Assembly (NCBI GenBank): GCA_964413265.1
Contig: CAYPRX010000004.1
Location: 42,731 to 106,730, forward strand
From: CAVYGN01 sp964413265
GTDB taxonomy: Bacteria > Spirochaetota > Brevinematia > Brevinematales > JAOACQ01
Reading direction: 5' to 3'
Length of the DNA: 64,000 bases
Both the position numbers and the translations under genes were made by a program. The notes below the pieces were generated by a model. The model was not told where the DNA came from. It worked only from the letters and a program-made list of their open reading frames with translations, and ran no database searches. Every line of letters begins with the position of its first letter. Position 1 is the first letter of the stretch. Below are positions 15,711 to 23,729 of this stretch, one piece after another.

Positions 15711-17426
15711 GTGGAGATATTATTCGTCATAACGGCACTTTTATTTGTTGTCGGTTATTACCTGTTCCATACCATGCAGGATATGAAGATAAAAAAGGCT
15801 GAACGTGCGGTAGCAACAGGAGACCTGGATACGGCCCTGAGTATCTTCATGGGATCCCTGAAAAAAAACCCCAATGATGTTGAAGCCTTGTGGCATCTTG
15901 GGAACATCAACGAAGAAAAGAACCAGTACCCGGAAGCCATAGGTTATTACAGCAAGCTTATTGAAATAGGCCGGGAAAGCAAATTTTTTTCACTTTATGA
16001 ACTTTACAGGAGAATTGGTTTATTATACGTCTCGATAAACAGAGATCAGGAGGCCCTTGATTTTCTTATGCAGGCGTATAATCTGGTTCAGTCTGCAAAG
16101 GATGTCCTTGAGGCCATCGCAACAATCATCTTCACACAAAAATATTTTCACAGGGCCCTTCCGTATTTTGAAAAAGCACATCAGTTTTATAAAAGGGATC
16201 CGAATTTCCTTAAAAAATACGGATTTTGCCATATTATGGCTGAACATTTCAATGAATCAGTCAGCCTGCTGGAAGAATCCTCAAGAATAAACAGCCATGA
16301 CTACCAGACAAGGTATCTTCTCGCCTTTTCCTATTTCCGCATGGGAGCACTTCAAAAATCCCGGGAACTTCTCGAGGAAATAGTCAATTCCGATAGGCTG
16401 TCTCTCAACAGCGAACAGCTTTATTTTGCTATAAAAATACTCTTCTTAATATATCTTGAGAATAAAAATTTTGAGATATCAAGGGAGCTTGTCGTTCAGC
16501 TGCAAAAGCTCACCTCCGACAATCTGAAAAGTGAATCGATGTCGGATGAGATCAATATGGCTTATATTTTCTTCCGCATCCAGCAGGGATACTACGATCT
16601 TGCTATGGAAAGCATCAGCAAGAATATTAAATATAAAGACAATATAGAAGATCTGAGCGATGAAGACAAACAGAAAATTAAAGAAAGCAGCAGTTATCTC
16701 TATGAACTGGTCTCATCTATGGACAGATATAAAAAGGAGTACGAAAAGACCATCTATAACGGCGCAAAAGCCAAACAGGATTTTGATTACACCATCCTGG
16801 AATCAAAGGCTCAAACTGCAGCCAAAGAACTGGCTGTAATGTTTTCGGAATGGAAAGAAAAATTCATACCGGCGGAAATGTTATGGGAGTTTTTCGCTCC
16901 AACGAGAAAAACCGAATTTGATCCGACGATCATTCTTGACAAATATGCAGAGGAAAGTGCTCAATCGCTTCGTAAGAAATCCGTCAAAACAGTTACGGGA
17001 ACTATAACGCAGGAAAAGCCCCCCGAGAAGGATGAGGATGATCTTTGTGAAGAATTCCTTTCAGCGGATTTCCCTCGTTTCCTTGAAATGTCTATGAAGC
17101 TCGTAGAAGGTATGGGCTTTAAGGTTATCAATCAGGCAGTCAAGATCGATCCCCTCGCCTATTCCGAAGGCAGGGCTATTGATATACTCTGCGAGGAGAA
17201 ATATCAACGAGATTCAAGGGTGCTGTTCTGCGTCCGCAGATGGAAAGAACCTATCGGCTATCTCAGTATCCAGCCTGTTGTGCAGTCTCTAAAAAAATTA
17301 GAGGCATCACGCCTGATTATAGTATCAACCTCATCCCTCTCTTCCGAGGCCGGAAGGGCAATTGAGGATAATCCGAATATACAATTCTTTGTTTGCAACG
17401 AAATAGCCAACCACTTCCTGGATTAA
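15711..17426 (+). CDS. Membrane-anchored TPR protein with degenerate Mrr-like C-terminal domain
   Basis: The predicted protein has 571 residues, starting GTG after a G-rich site. Residues 1-18 form a membrane helix. About 30-300 hold TPR-like helical pairs, for example ALSIFMGSLKKNPNDVEALW. Residues 443-571 look like the restriction-endonuclease fold of Mrr: an alpha helix with GMGFKV, strand AIDIL with Asp491, strand VLFCVRRW, and LIIVSTSSLSSEAGRAIE. Active Mrr enzymes have Asp then Gln/Glu-x-Lys; here the second part reads Cys507-Val-Arg509. The nuclease is therefore probably inactive or altered. A TPR-anchored DNA or protein interaction module is my inference. Confidence 0.7.
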   Translation: MEILFVITALLFVVGYYLFHTMQDMKIKKAERAVATGDLDTALSIFMGSLKKNPNDVEALWHLGNINEEKNQYPEAIGYYSKLIEIGRESKFFSLYELYRRIGLLYVSINRDQEALDFLMQAYNLVQSAKDVLEAIATIIFTQKYFHRALPYFEKAHQFYKRDPNFLKKYGFCHIMAEHFNESVSLLEESSRINSHDYQTRYLLAFSYFRMGALQKSRELLEEIVNSDRLSLNSEQLYFAIKILFLIYLENKNFEISRELVVQLQKLTSDNLKSESMSDEINMAYIFFRIQQGYYDLAMESISKNIKYKDNIEDLSDEDKQKIKESSSYLYELVSSMDRYKKEYEKTIYNGAKAKQDFDYTILESKAQTAAKELAVMFSEWKEKFIPAEMLWEFFAPTRKTEFDPTIILDKYAEESAQSLRKKSVKTVTGTITQEKPPEKDEDDLCEEFLSADFPRFLEMSMKLVEGMGFKVINQAVKIDPLAYSEGRAIDILCEEKYQRDSRVLFCVRRWKEPIGYLSIQPVVQSLKKLEASRLIIVSTSSLSSEAGRAIEDNPNIQFFVCNEIANHFLD

Positions 17427-17498
17427 ATCATTCAAACTTGAACAACAACAATAGTGAAATAAAAATCAATCAATCTCGTCTTAATAATGGGGAGCTGT

Positions 17499-18056
17499 AT
17501 GAATCGTATTAAAAGCGGGCAAAGTAAAACGAGAGGTATTGTTGCTTTCTTCCAGGCACAAAAGGGAAAAGCTCTTCACTACATAAGAAAAAATCTGAGA
17601 GACAGTGCTGAACGGGATGCCGAAGATTTACTTCAGGATGTTATGTTATCCGTTCTTGACTCTGTAGATTCGGCAGTTCCGATTGAAAATCTCACAGCTT
17701 ACATATACAGATCGATACAGAACAGGATTATCGATCAATACAGAAAACCGAACAAGACAATGTCTCTCGATGAACCCGCTTCCGGCGGAGACAGCCCAGC
17801 TCTTTCAGAGATACTTTCAGACCTGCGCTATGACACTCATAATGAAATTGAGAAGAGAGAGATAATGGACAGAATTTATAAGGCCATGGATGAACTCCCG
17901 CCTGAACAAAAAGCCGTTTGGGCTGCTGTGGAGCTTGAAGGCAGACATTTTGAGGAACTTTCTACGCTATGGGAAGAACCAATCGGAACACTGCTGGCGA
18001 GAAAGCACCGGGCTACAGCCGCACTAAGGAAGAAAATCAGCGACCTGATAATATAA
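17499..18056 (+). CDS. RNA polymerase sigma factor, ECF-type
   Basis: The predicted protein has 185 residues and lacks the region 1 and region 3 of primary sigma factors. Region 2 is seen in ERDAEDLLQDVMLSVLDSVD and YIYRSIQNRIIDQYR. Region 4 is seen in MDELPPEQKAVWAAVELEG and later RKHRATAALRKKI. It should direct RNA polymerase to a specific regulon. I chose the ATG at 17499 because GGGGAG lies just upstream; an ATG at 17487 in the same frame has no site. The following membrane protein gene (33 bases away) is a candidate regulator. Target promoters are unknown. Confidence 0.88.
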   Translation: MNRIKSGQSKTRGIVAFFQAQKGKALHYIRKNLRDSAERDAEDLLQDVMLSVLDSVDSAVPIENLTAYIYRSIQNRIIDQYRKPNKTMSLDEPASGGDSPALSEILSDLRYDTHNEIEKREIMDRIYKAMDELPPEQKAVWAAVELEGRHFEELSTLWEEPIGTLLARKHRATAALRKKISDLII

Positions 18057-18088
18057 ATATAGTTAAATATAAAATTAAGGAGGAGATC

Positions 18089-18547
18089 ATGCCTGATATT
18101 AAAGATGAATTTAACGTACATCACCATTACTACCATCATCATAGATGGAATAGTTTCGCTCAGCTGGTTGTCGGGCGTTTAATAGGAGTGATAGTTTTTG
18201 CATTAATATTCGGCTTTGTGGTCCTGCTTCTCTGGAACTGGCTTATGCCAGGACTGTTCAGCCTCAGACAGATAACCTATTGGGAAGGATTCGGAATAAC
18301 TCTGCTGATCCGTATACTTTTCGGCTCCATCCTGCCTCATCCATTCTTACATGATGATACCATGGCAAGAATGTATTTCAAACGCTTCGCCCGTAGAGAT
18401 GATTTCTGGTACGGCAGGGATAAAAGGAATAAATGGAGATTTTACGGAGAATATTGGAATGAAGAAGGAAGGGAGGCATTCCGCAAATTCGTTGAAAAGC
18501 GGGAACAGGAAATGAAGGGAAAAGAGCCTGCTGAGGATGAAAAATAA
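18089..18547 (+). CDS. Histidine-rich membrane protein next to a sigma factor gene
   Basis: The predicted protein has 152 residues. Its N-terminal tail contains HHHYYHHHRW (residues 11-20), then two membrane helices (about 30-52 and 65-85). The C-terminal tail is strongly charged and helical (YGEYWNEEGREAFRKFVEKR). AGGAGG lies six bases upstream of the ATG at 18089. The gene follows the sigma factor at once, so it may sense a signal, perhaps a metal through the His cluster, and hold the sigma factor. No anti-sigma domain family is recognised, so this role is inference. Confidence 0.7.
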   Translation: MPDIKDEFNVHHHYYHHHRWNSFAQLVVGRLIGVIVFALIFGFVVLLLWNWLMPGLFSLRQITYWEGFGITLLIRILFGSILPHPFLHDDTMARMYFKRFARRDDFWYGRDKRNKWRFYGEYWNEEGREAFRKFVEKREQEMKGKEPAEDEK

Positions 18548-18571
18548 TTGAAGTGGCGCACTCATCGCCCC

Positions 18572-18886
18572 CTAATCGTGAGAAAGAATGTCTGTTTTAT
18601 ATGAGATTATCTTGTCGGGGTGATTATTCTCTAGCAAGTTAAATACGTTGGATAGTATGCTTTGCAAGTAAGAAGGGTCCCCCGACACGGCCACTACTGC
18701 CAGCTTCGCACTGGATGTAACCTCATCAGATTCCGTAATTTCAGAAACGCTCACGTTGAACTTCTTTTTCACCGTATCCTTTATGCTTCGCAGAACGTTC
18801 CGCCTTTCCTTTATGGTTTCACGGTAGGGTACTGACAGATTTACTGAAAGAATTCCAATATACATGTTCTGCTGCAGTTTATGCAT
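18572..18886 (-). CDS. YlxP/DUF503 family protein
   Basis: The predicted protein has 104 residues. It matches the small DUF503 (YlxP) fold: YIGILSVNLSVPYRETIKER, then RNVLRSIKDTVKKKFNVSVSE, then DEVTSSAKLAVVAVSGD. Members are often near rbfA/infB and are thought to act in ribosome assembly or RNA binding, but no role is proven. The start overlaps the end of the M18 peptidase gene by eight bases, indicating coupled expression. A second ATG seven residues in is an alternative start. Confidence 0.85.
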   Translation of the reverse strand: MHKLQQNMYIGILSVNLSVPYRETIKERRNVLRSIKDTVKKKFNVSVSEITESDEVTSSAKLAVVAVSGDPSYLQSILSNVFNLLENNHPDKIISYKTDILSHD

Positions 18887-20285
18887 CTTTCAAAAAAGCT
18901 TTGTAAGCTCTGTATGTCTCATAGAGATCGCCCTTGCTCATGACCTCGAATGGAGAATGCATACCATCAACCCCTACCCCGCAGTCAACGACTGGTATGC
19001 CCCTTTCTGCCAGGTACATGGCAACGGTACCACCTCCTCCCTCGTCAACTTTTCCAAGAATGCTCGGCTGCCACACCACTCCGTTATCGTTAAATATCTT
19101 CCTTACCTTAGCCATAAGTTCGGCTGAAGCATCACTGGCTCCGTACTTTCCTCTGGATCCAGTGTATTTTTCAAGAAGAACTCCATAGCCCATTTTAGGC
19201 GCGTTTGTCGGATCGAAAGCATCTTTGAACATTGGATTAATGACTGCACCGACATCTCCCGATATGCAGAAAGACCTTTCAAACGCACCCCTTAATTCAG
19301 ATTCCCTGTATTCAGGATATATGAGGCCGATAATGCTTCCAATAGAGTTATATAAGAACATGGAACGAATTCCCGTAATCCCGAAAGAACCTATTTCCTC
19401 CTTATCCACAAGAAGAGCCATTACAGACCTTTCAGGAACATCGGCAAAATCGATCAATGAGCGGAAAGCCGCATAACTGCATGCTCTGTCGTCATGACCG
19501 TATGCGCCGATCATGCTCCTGTCGAATCCTACATCGCGGGCTTTGTAAGCGGGAACTATTTCTATCTCCGCCGATATAAAATCCTCTTCATTGAGGCCAT
19601 ACTGTTCGTTCAAAACCTGAAGAGTCATCGCCTTGACCTTTTCCTGGATATCACTATCCCGTAAAGGAATGTTGCCGATTACCAATTTCAGGTTTTCTCC
19701 GTCTATCCCGTCTAATAACTTTTTCTCACCCTGTATCTTTCCAGCAAGATGAGGAAGAATGTCATTTATGGTAAATACAGGATCATTCTCATCCTCTCCC
19801 AAAGATAGGTCAATGGACTGACCGTCAGCTTTAATAATTGTTCCATGTATAGCAAGCGGCATATTAACCCACTGATACTTTTTAATTCCGCCATAGTAAT
19901 GTGTTTTTAAAAGCGCCATTTCCGAGTCCTCAATAATGGGGAGAGGCTTAAGGTCAAGGCGCGGAGCATCGATATGGGATGCTATAATATTGAAGCCGTT
20001 TTTTATATCACTCTTGCCTATTATAGCAAGAAGAATATTACGGTTGCCATTATTTATTACAATTCTTTCACCGGGTTTGTAACTTGCCGATTCAAAGCCC
20101 CGGAAACCTGTTCTCAGGGCTTCACTTTCAATAAATCTGACACATTCCCTTTCCGTCTTGCACATGCTCATAAATTTTCTGTAATCTGATGCAAAGTCAA
20201 AAATTACATTCCTACCAGTATCGTTTACTTTTGTCCATACGCTTTTTCTCTCGTATTCGAATGGCGATTTTTTAGGTTCAGGCAT
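18879..20285 (-). CDS. M18 family aminopeptidase (aspartyl aminopeptidase type)
   Basis: The predicted protein has 468 residues. It has the M18 metal-site motifs NIIASHIDAPRLDLKP, AYGHDDR, VDKEEIGSFG and, late in the chain, GIPVVDCGVGVDGMHSPFE. It should be a cytoplasmic zinc aminopeptidase that removes N-terminal residues in peptide turnover. I chose the ATG at 20283-20285 because GGAGGG sits five bases upstream. The reading frame extends a further 28 codons upstream with a hydrophobic stretch, but that is probably not translated. It is co-transcribed with the YlxP-like gene. Confidence 0.93.
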   Translation of the reverse strand: MPEPKKSPFEYERKSVWTKVNDTGRNVIFDFASDYRKFMSMCKTERECVRFIESEALRTGFRGFESASYKPGERIVINNGNRNILLAIIGKSDIKNGFNIIASHIDAPRLDLKPLPIIEDSEMALLKTHYYGGIKKYQWVNMPLAIHGTIIKADGQSIDLSLGEDENDPVFTINDILPHLAGKIQGEKKLLDGIDGENLKLVIGNIPLRDSDIQEKVKAMTLQVLNEQYGLNEEDFISAEIEIVPAYKARDVGFDRSMIGAYGHDDRACSYAAFRSLIDFADVPERSVMALLVDKEEIGSFGITGIRSMFLYNSIGSIIGLIYPEYRESELRGAFERSFCISGDVGAVINPMFKDAFDPTNAPKMGYGVLLEKYTGSRGKYGASDASAELMAKVRKIFNDNGVVWQPSILGKVDEGGGGTVAMYLAERGIPVVDCGVGVDGMHSPFEVMSKGDLYETYRAYKAFLKDA

Positions 20286-20319
20286 GTCTGCCCTCCGTTC
20301 AAATGAAATCGTAATTATT

Positions 20320-20348
20320 ATTTTATATAAAAAGGGGGCAAATTGCAA
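20320..20348 (-). promoter_or_regulatory. Possible promoter of the M18 peptidase gene
   Basis: On the minus strand TTGCAA (20343-20348) and TAAAAT (20320-20325) are separated by 17 bases, about 35 bases before the start codon. Confidence 0.4.
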
Positions 20349-20462
20349 AGAAATCCCCAGCATATCCACTTTACAAAATATGATATTTTTCTTATTATAT
20401 ACTGATGATCATTTATTGATGAAATTGAAGTGAGCTACATTATACAAAATGGAGGCTTCCTT

Positions 20463-20654
20463 ATGAAGAGTAGAAATTACAAATGCAAGACTTGCGGCAG
20501 TACAGCAGAAGGATATGATAATAAAGCGCCTGTATGCTGCGGTGAACCGATGGAACCACTTAACGTCTGTACCAGTGCTCCTTCAGCCGAGCACGAGAGG
20601 CCCTGGCACGATGACGAGCCCTGCGATGATGGAAGGGCCGGCAAGAGAATTTAA
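20463..20654 (+). CDS. Small zinc-ribbon protein
   Basis: The predicted protein has 63 residues. Two Cys pairs suitable for zinc appear: YKCKTCGSTAEG and then PVCCGEPMEP. The tail is acidic and His-containing (ERPWHDDEPCDDG). It looks like a small rubredoxin-like or rubrerythrin-associated zinc ribbon, but no specific family is certain. I chose the ATG at 20463, preceded by GGAGG; an earlier in-frame ATG at 20430 has no site. It is the first gene before tsaE and the sugar-phosphate genes. Confidence 0.72.
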   Translation: MKSRNYKCKTCGSTAEGYDNKAPVCCGEPMEPLNVCTSAPSAEHERPWHDDEPCDDGRAGKRI

Positions 20655-20737
20655 TGGATGCGCTGATGAAGAGGATCAAATCAAAGAGAGCCAATCAATT
20701 TTTAAAGAGATTGTCAAGAAGCCGGCCGTAGGGATCT

Positions 20738-21172
20738 GTGGAATTGATTGCTGATTTCATATCCCGGAATACGGAAGAAACTTTATCGTATGCAAGAAAG
20801 CTTGCCCATGAAAATTTTCCCCGAGGCAGTGTAATCCTTTTGGAGGGCGGGGTTGGAACCGGGAAAACAACATTTGTTCGGGGTTTTGTTTCAGAGTGGG
20901 AATTGGAAAATAATGTTACAAGTCCAACTTTTACATTAATGAACGAATATCGGAATGATAAGATCAGAATCTGTCATTTTGATTTTTACCGTTTAAACAG
21001 TCTGGAAGAAATAATGGAACTTGGAATAGAGGATTATCTTTCAAACTGTGATTTTTCATTCATAGAATGGCCTGATATTGGAGAAAAGGTGCTCGATTTC
21101 GCTGCTTACAGGATTATTTTGAAAATTGGCAGTGCCGAAAACGAAAGATTGATCAGTATAAAAACACCATGA
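20738..21172 (+). CDS. tsaE: tRNA threonylcarbamoyladenosine biosynthesis ATPase TsaE
   Basis: The predicted protein has 144 residues. The P-loop reads LEGGVGTGKTTFVRG, followed by the family hallmarks SPTFTLMNEY, HFDFYRLNSLEE and FIEWPD. It is the ATPase that works with TsaB and TsaD to add threonylcarbamoyl to A37 of tRNAs reading ANN codons. The start is GTG at 20738 after AGGG. Its stop overlaps the next gene's start region. tsaB and tsaD are not in the window. Confidence 0.95.
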   Translation: MELIADFISRNTEETLSYARKLAHENFPRGSVILLEGGVGTGKTTFVRGFVSEWELENNVTSPTFTLMNEYRNDKIRICHFDFYRLNSLEEIMELGIEDYLSNCDFSFIEWPDIGEKVLDFAAYRIILKIGSAENERLISIKTP

Positions 21173-21183
21173 GGAGGATGATT

Positions 21184-22074
21184 ATGGAAAAGGTCAGTCT
21201 GGCTGTTATAGGAGGAAGCGGGGTTTACGAACTAAAAAACGTGAGAATTCTGAAAGAGTTGAATCTGTCCACACCGTTTGGAAAACCCTCAGATAAAATA
21301 ACCATAGGCAGGACCGGTGACAGACTTGCCGCATTTTTACCCCGCCATGGGAAAGGTCATCGTATAATGCCGGGAGAAGTACCGGTAAAAGCCAATATTT
21401 ATGCCCTCAAATCCCTTGGGGTAGAGAAAATAATTTCTGTAAGCGCAGTTGGGAGCCTCAAAGAGGAAATACGACCGACTGATATCGTACTTCCATCCCA
21501 GATAATAGATAAGACAAAATACCGTGAACTGTCCTATTTCGGCGGGGGTATTGTAGGCCATATATCTTTTGCAGATCCCTTCTGTATTAATATGAAAAGA
21601 AAAATCAGTGAAATAATACTAAAATACCTGTCCGATAAGAAATCCTCAAAAAGATTATTTACAGAAGAAACATATGTCTGTATTGAAGGTCCGCAGTTTT
21701 CTACCCGTGCAGAAAGCAACCTTCACAGGAGCTGGGGAGCCGGCGTGATAGGCATGACGGCGATACCTGAGGCAAAACTGGCCCGCGAGGCCGAAATTTG
21801 CTATATAACTATTGCCCTTGCTACAGATTATGACTGCTGGAAGGAGAATGAAGAAGGTGTTGGAATATCGATGGTTCTTGAATATATGAAAGAAAATAAC
21901 AGGATGATAAATGAAGTGCTTCCCCTCATCCTTGAACAAATACCGGTCGGGGATGAATGTTCATGCAGAACTGCCGCTAAATACGCCGTAATAACTGCAA
22001 AGGATGTGATCCCTTCGAAAATCAAAAAAAATCTTGCCCTCTTCTATGACAAATACTGGAAGGCGGCATCCTGA
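21184..22074 (+). CDS. S-methyl-5'-thioadenosine phosphorylase family protein
   Basis: The predicted protein has 296 residues. It has the MTAP/PNP family motifs VIGGSGVYEL, LPRHGKGHRIMP, SAVGSLKEEI, EGPQFSTRAES, IGMTAIPEAKLARE and ATDYDCW. The TDYDCW form is typical of methylthioadenosine phosphorylase, whose Asp pair contacts the adenine ring, rather than of inosine/guanosine phosphorylase. It cleaves methylthioadenosine (made in polyamine synthesis) to adenine, which the Apt at 40702 could salvage. I chose the ATG at 21184 because GAGGAGG (21171-21177) is six bases upstream. Confidence 0.88.
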   Translation: MEKVSLAVIGGSGVYELKNVRILKELNLSTPFGKPSDKITIGRTGDRLAAFLPRHGKGHRIMPGEVPVKANIYALKSLGVEKIISVSAVGSLKEEIRPTDIVLPSQIIDKTKYRELSYFGGGIVGHISFADPFCINMKRKISEIILKYLSDKKSSKRLFTEETYVCIEGPQFSTRAESNLHRSWGAGVIGMTAIPEAKLAREAEICYITIALATDYDCWKENEEGVGISMVLEYMKENNRMINEVLPLILEQIPVGDECSCRTAAKYAVITAKDVIPSKIKKNLALFYDKYWKAAS

Positions 22075-23729
22075 TGCTGAAAAATATAAATCCGGTAAAA
22101 ACCGAATCATGGCAGAAACTGCAGGCGCATTATGAAAAAATAAAAAGCAACAGAATTTCAGATATGTTTGCTGCAGACCCGACCCGTTTTGAGAAATTTT
22201 CCCTGAAATTCGAGGACATAATAGTCGATTTTTCAAAAAATTTAATAATCGATGAAACTATAGAACTTCTTCTAAGACTTGCCGGAGAGGTCTTCCTTAG
22301 AGATGCGATTGAAAAATATTTTAGCGGAGACAGGATCAACAGAACTGAAAACAGGCCTGTTCTACATACGGCTTTACGTAATTTTTCCGGAAAACCCGTC
22401 ATGGTTGACGGTAAGGATGTAATGATAGAGATCAGGGAGGTGCTGGAAAAAGTAAAGAAATTTTCCGACGATATAGGTTCTGGAAGGTGGAAGGGTTATA
22501 CGGGAAAACCTGTTAAAGATATTGTAAATATAGGAATAGGTGGATCCGATTTAGGACCGGCAATGGTAACCGAGGCCCTGAAACCATATGCCCGTCCAGG
22601 ATTAAATTCTCATTTTGTATCCAACATTGACGGTACTCATATAGCTGAAACCCTTAAAGTCTGTGACCAGGAAACCACTCTATTCATGATCGCTTCCAAA
22701 ACATTCACCACGCAGGAAACCATGACAAACGCCCGAACGGCAAGAAAATGGTTCCTCAATAAAGTTCAGGATGAAAAGGAAATAAAAAAACATTTTGTGG
22801 CAATTTCCACAAATGAAAAAGAAGTATCAAAATTCGGCATTGACCCTTCAAATATGTTTATATTCTGGGACTGGGTAGGGGGAAGATATTCTCTCTGGTC
22901 CGCCATCGGGCTTCCGATAGCATGCGCTATCGGTTATGAAAATTACTTCCATCTGCTGGAAGGCGCTTTTGCAATGGACATACATTTCAGGACAGCTCCT
23001 TTAAAAAGCAACATACCGGTGATACTGGGCTTGCTGGGGGTATGGTATAACAACTTTTTCGGCTCAGAGACTCATGCTATACTTCCCTATGATCAATATA
23101 TGTACCGTTTCCCTGCCTATTTTCAGCAGGGGGATATGGAATCAAACGGCAAAAGTATAGACAGGGACGGAAAATCTGTTTCCTGGCAGACTGGCCCGAT
23201 TATCTGGGGAGAACCAGGAACAAACGGTCAGCATGCCTTCTATCAGCTTATACACCAGGGTACAAAGATAATTCCATGCGATTTTATAGCTTCTGCCAAA
23301 ACCCATAATCCTATCGGCGATCACCACATAAAGCTTCTGTCAAATTTTTTTGCCCAGACTGAGGCCTTAATGAACGGCAGGAATTACGAGGCGGTAGAAG
23401 CAGAACTGAGAAAAACCGGGAAGAGCGAAGAAGAAATAAGCTCTCTGGCTCCATTTAAGGTATTCGAAGGCAACAAACCTACAAATTCGATACTGGTAAA
23501 AATGATCACGCCCAGAACTCTCGGCAGCCTCATAGCAATGTATGAGCACAAAATCTTTACTCAGGGTGTAATATGGAATATTTACAGTTACGACCAATGG
23601 GGAGTGGAATTGGGTAAGCAACTTGCCAATAATATTCTTCCTGAACTGGAAGGTGATATGACAGTATCAAGTCATGATCCTTCAACGAACGGGCTTATAA
23701 ATATTTACAAAAAAATGAGGTTAAATTAA
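22074..23729 (+). CDS. pgi: Glucose-6-phosphate isomerase
   Basis: The predicted protein has 551 residues, the normal length for Pgi. Clear motifs include NIGIGGSDLGPAMVTEAL, SKTFTTQETMTNARTAR, FWDWVGGRYSLWSAIGLP and GQHAFYQLIHQG. It interconverts glucose 6-phosphate and fructose 6-phosphate in glycolysis. Its ATG overlaps the stop of the upstream phosphorylase gene (TGATG). pyk starts immediately after its stop, so both glycolytic genes are probably co-transcribed. Confidence 0.97.
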   Translation: MLKNINPVKTESWQKLQAHYEKIKSNRISDMFAADPTRFEKFSLKFEDIIVDFSKNLIIDETIELLLRLAGEVFLRDAIEKYFSGDRINRTENRPVLHTALRNFSGKPVMVDGKDVMIEIREVLEKVKKFSDDIGSGRWKGYTGKPVKDIVNIGIGGSDLGPAMVTEALKPYARPGLNSHFVSNIDGTHIAETLKVCDQETTLFMIASKTFTTQETMTNARTARKWFLNKVQDEKEIKKHFVAISTNEKEVSKFGIDPSNMFIFWDWVGGRYSLWSAIGLPIACAIGYENYFHLLEGAFAMDIHFRTAPLKSNIPVILGLLGVWYNNFFGSETHAILPYDQYMYRFPAYFQQGDMESNGKSIDRDGKSVSWQTGPIIWGEPGTNGQHAFYQLIHQGTKIIPCDFIASAKTHNPIGDHHIKLLSNFFAQTEALMNGRNYEAVEAELRKTGKSEEEISSLAPFKVFEGNKPTNSILVKMITPRTLGSLIAMYEHKIFTQGVIWNIYSYDQWGVELGKQLANNILPELEGDMTVSSHDPSTNGLINIYKKMRLN

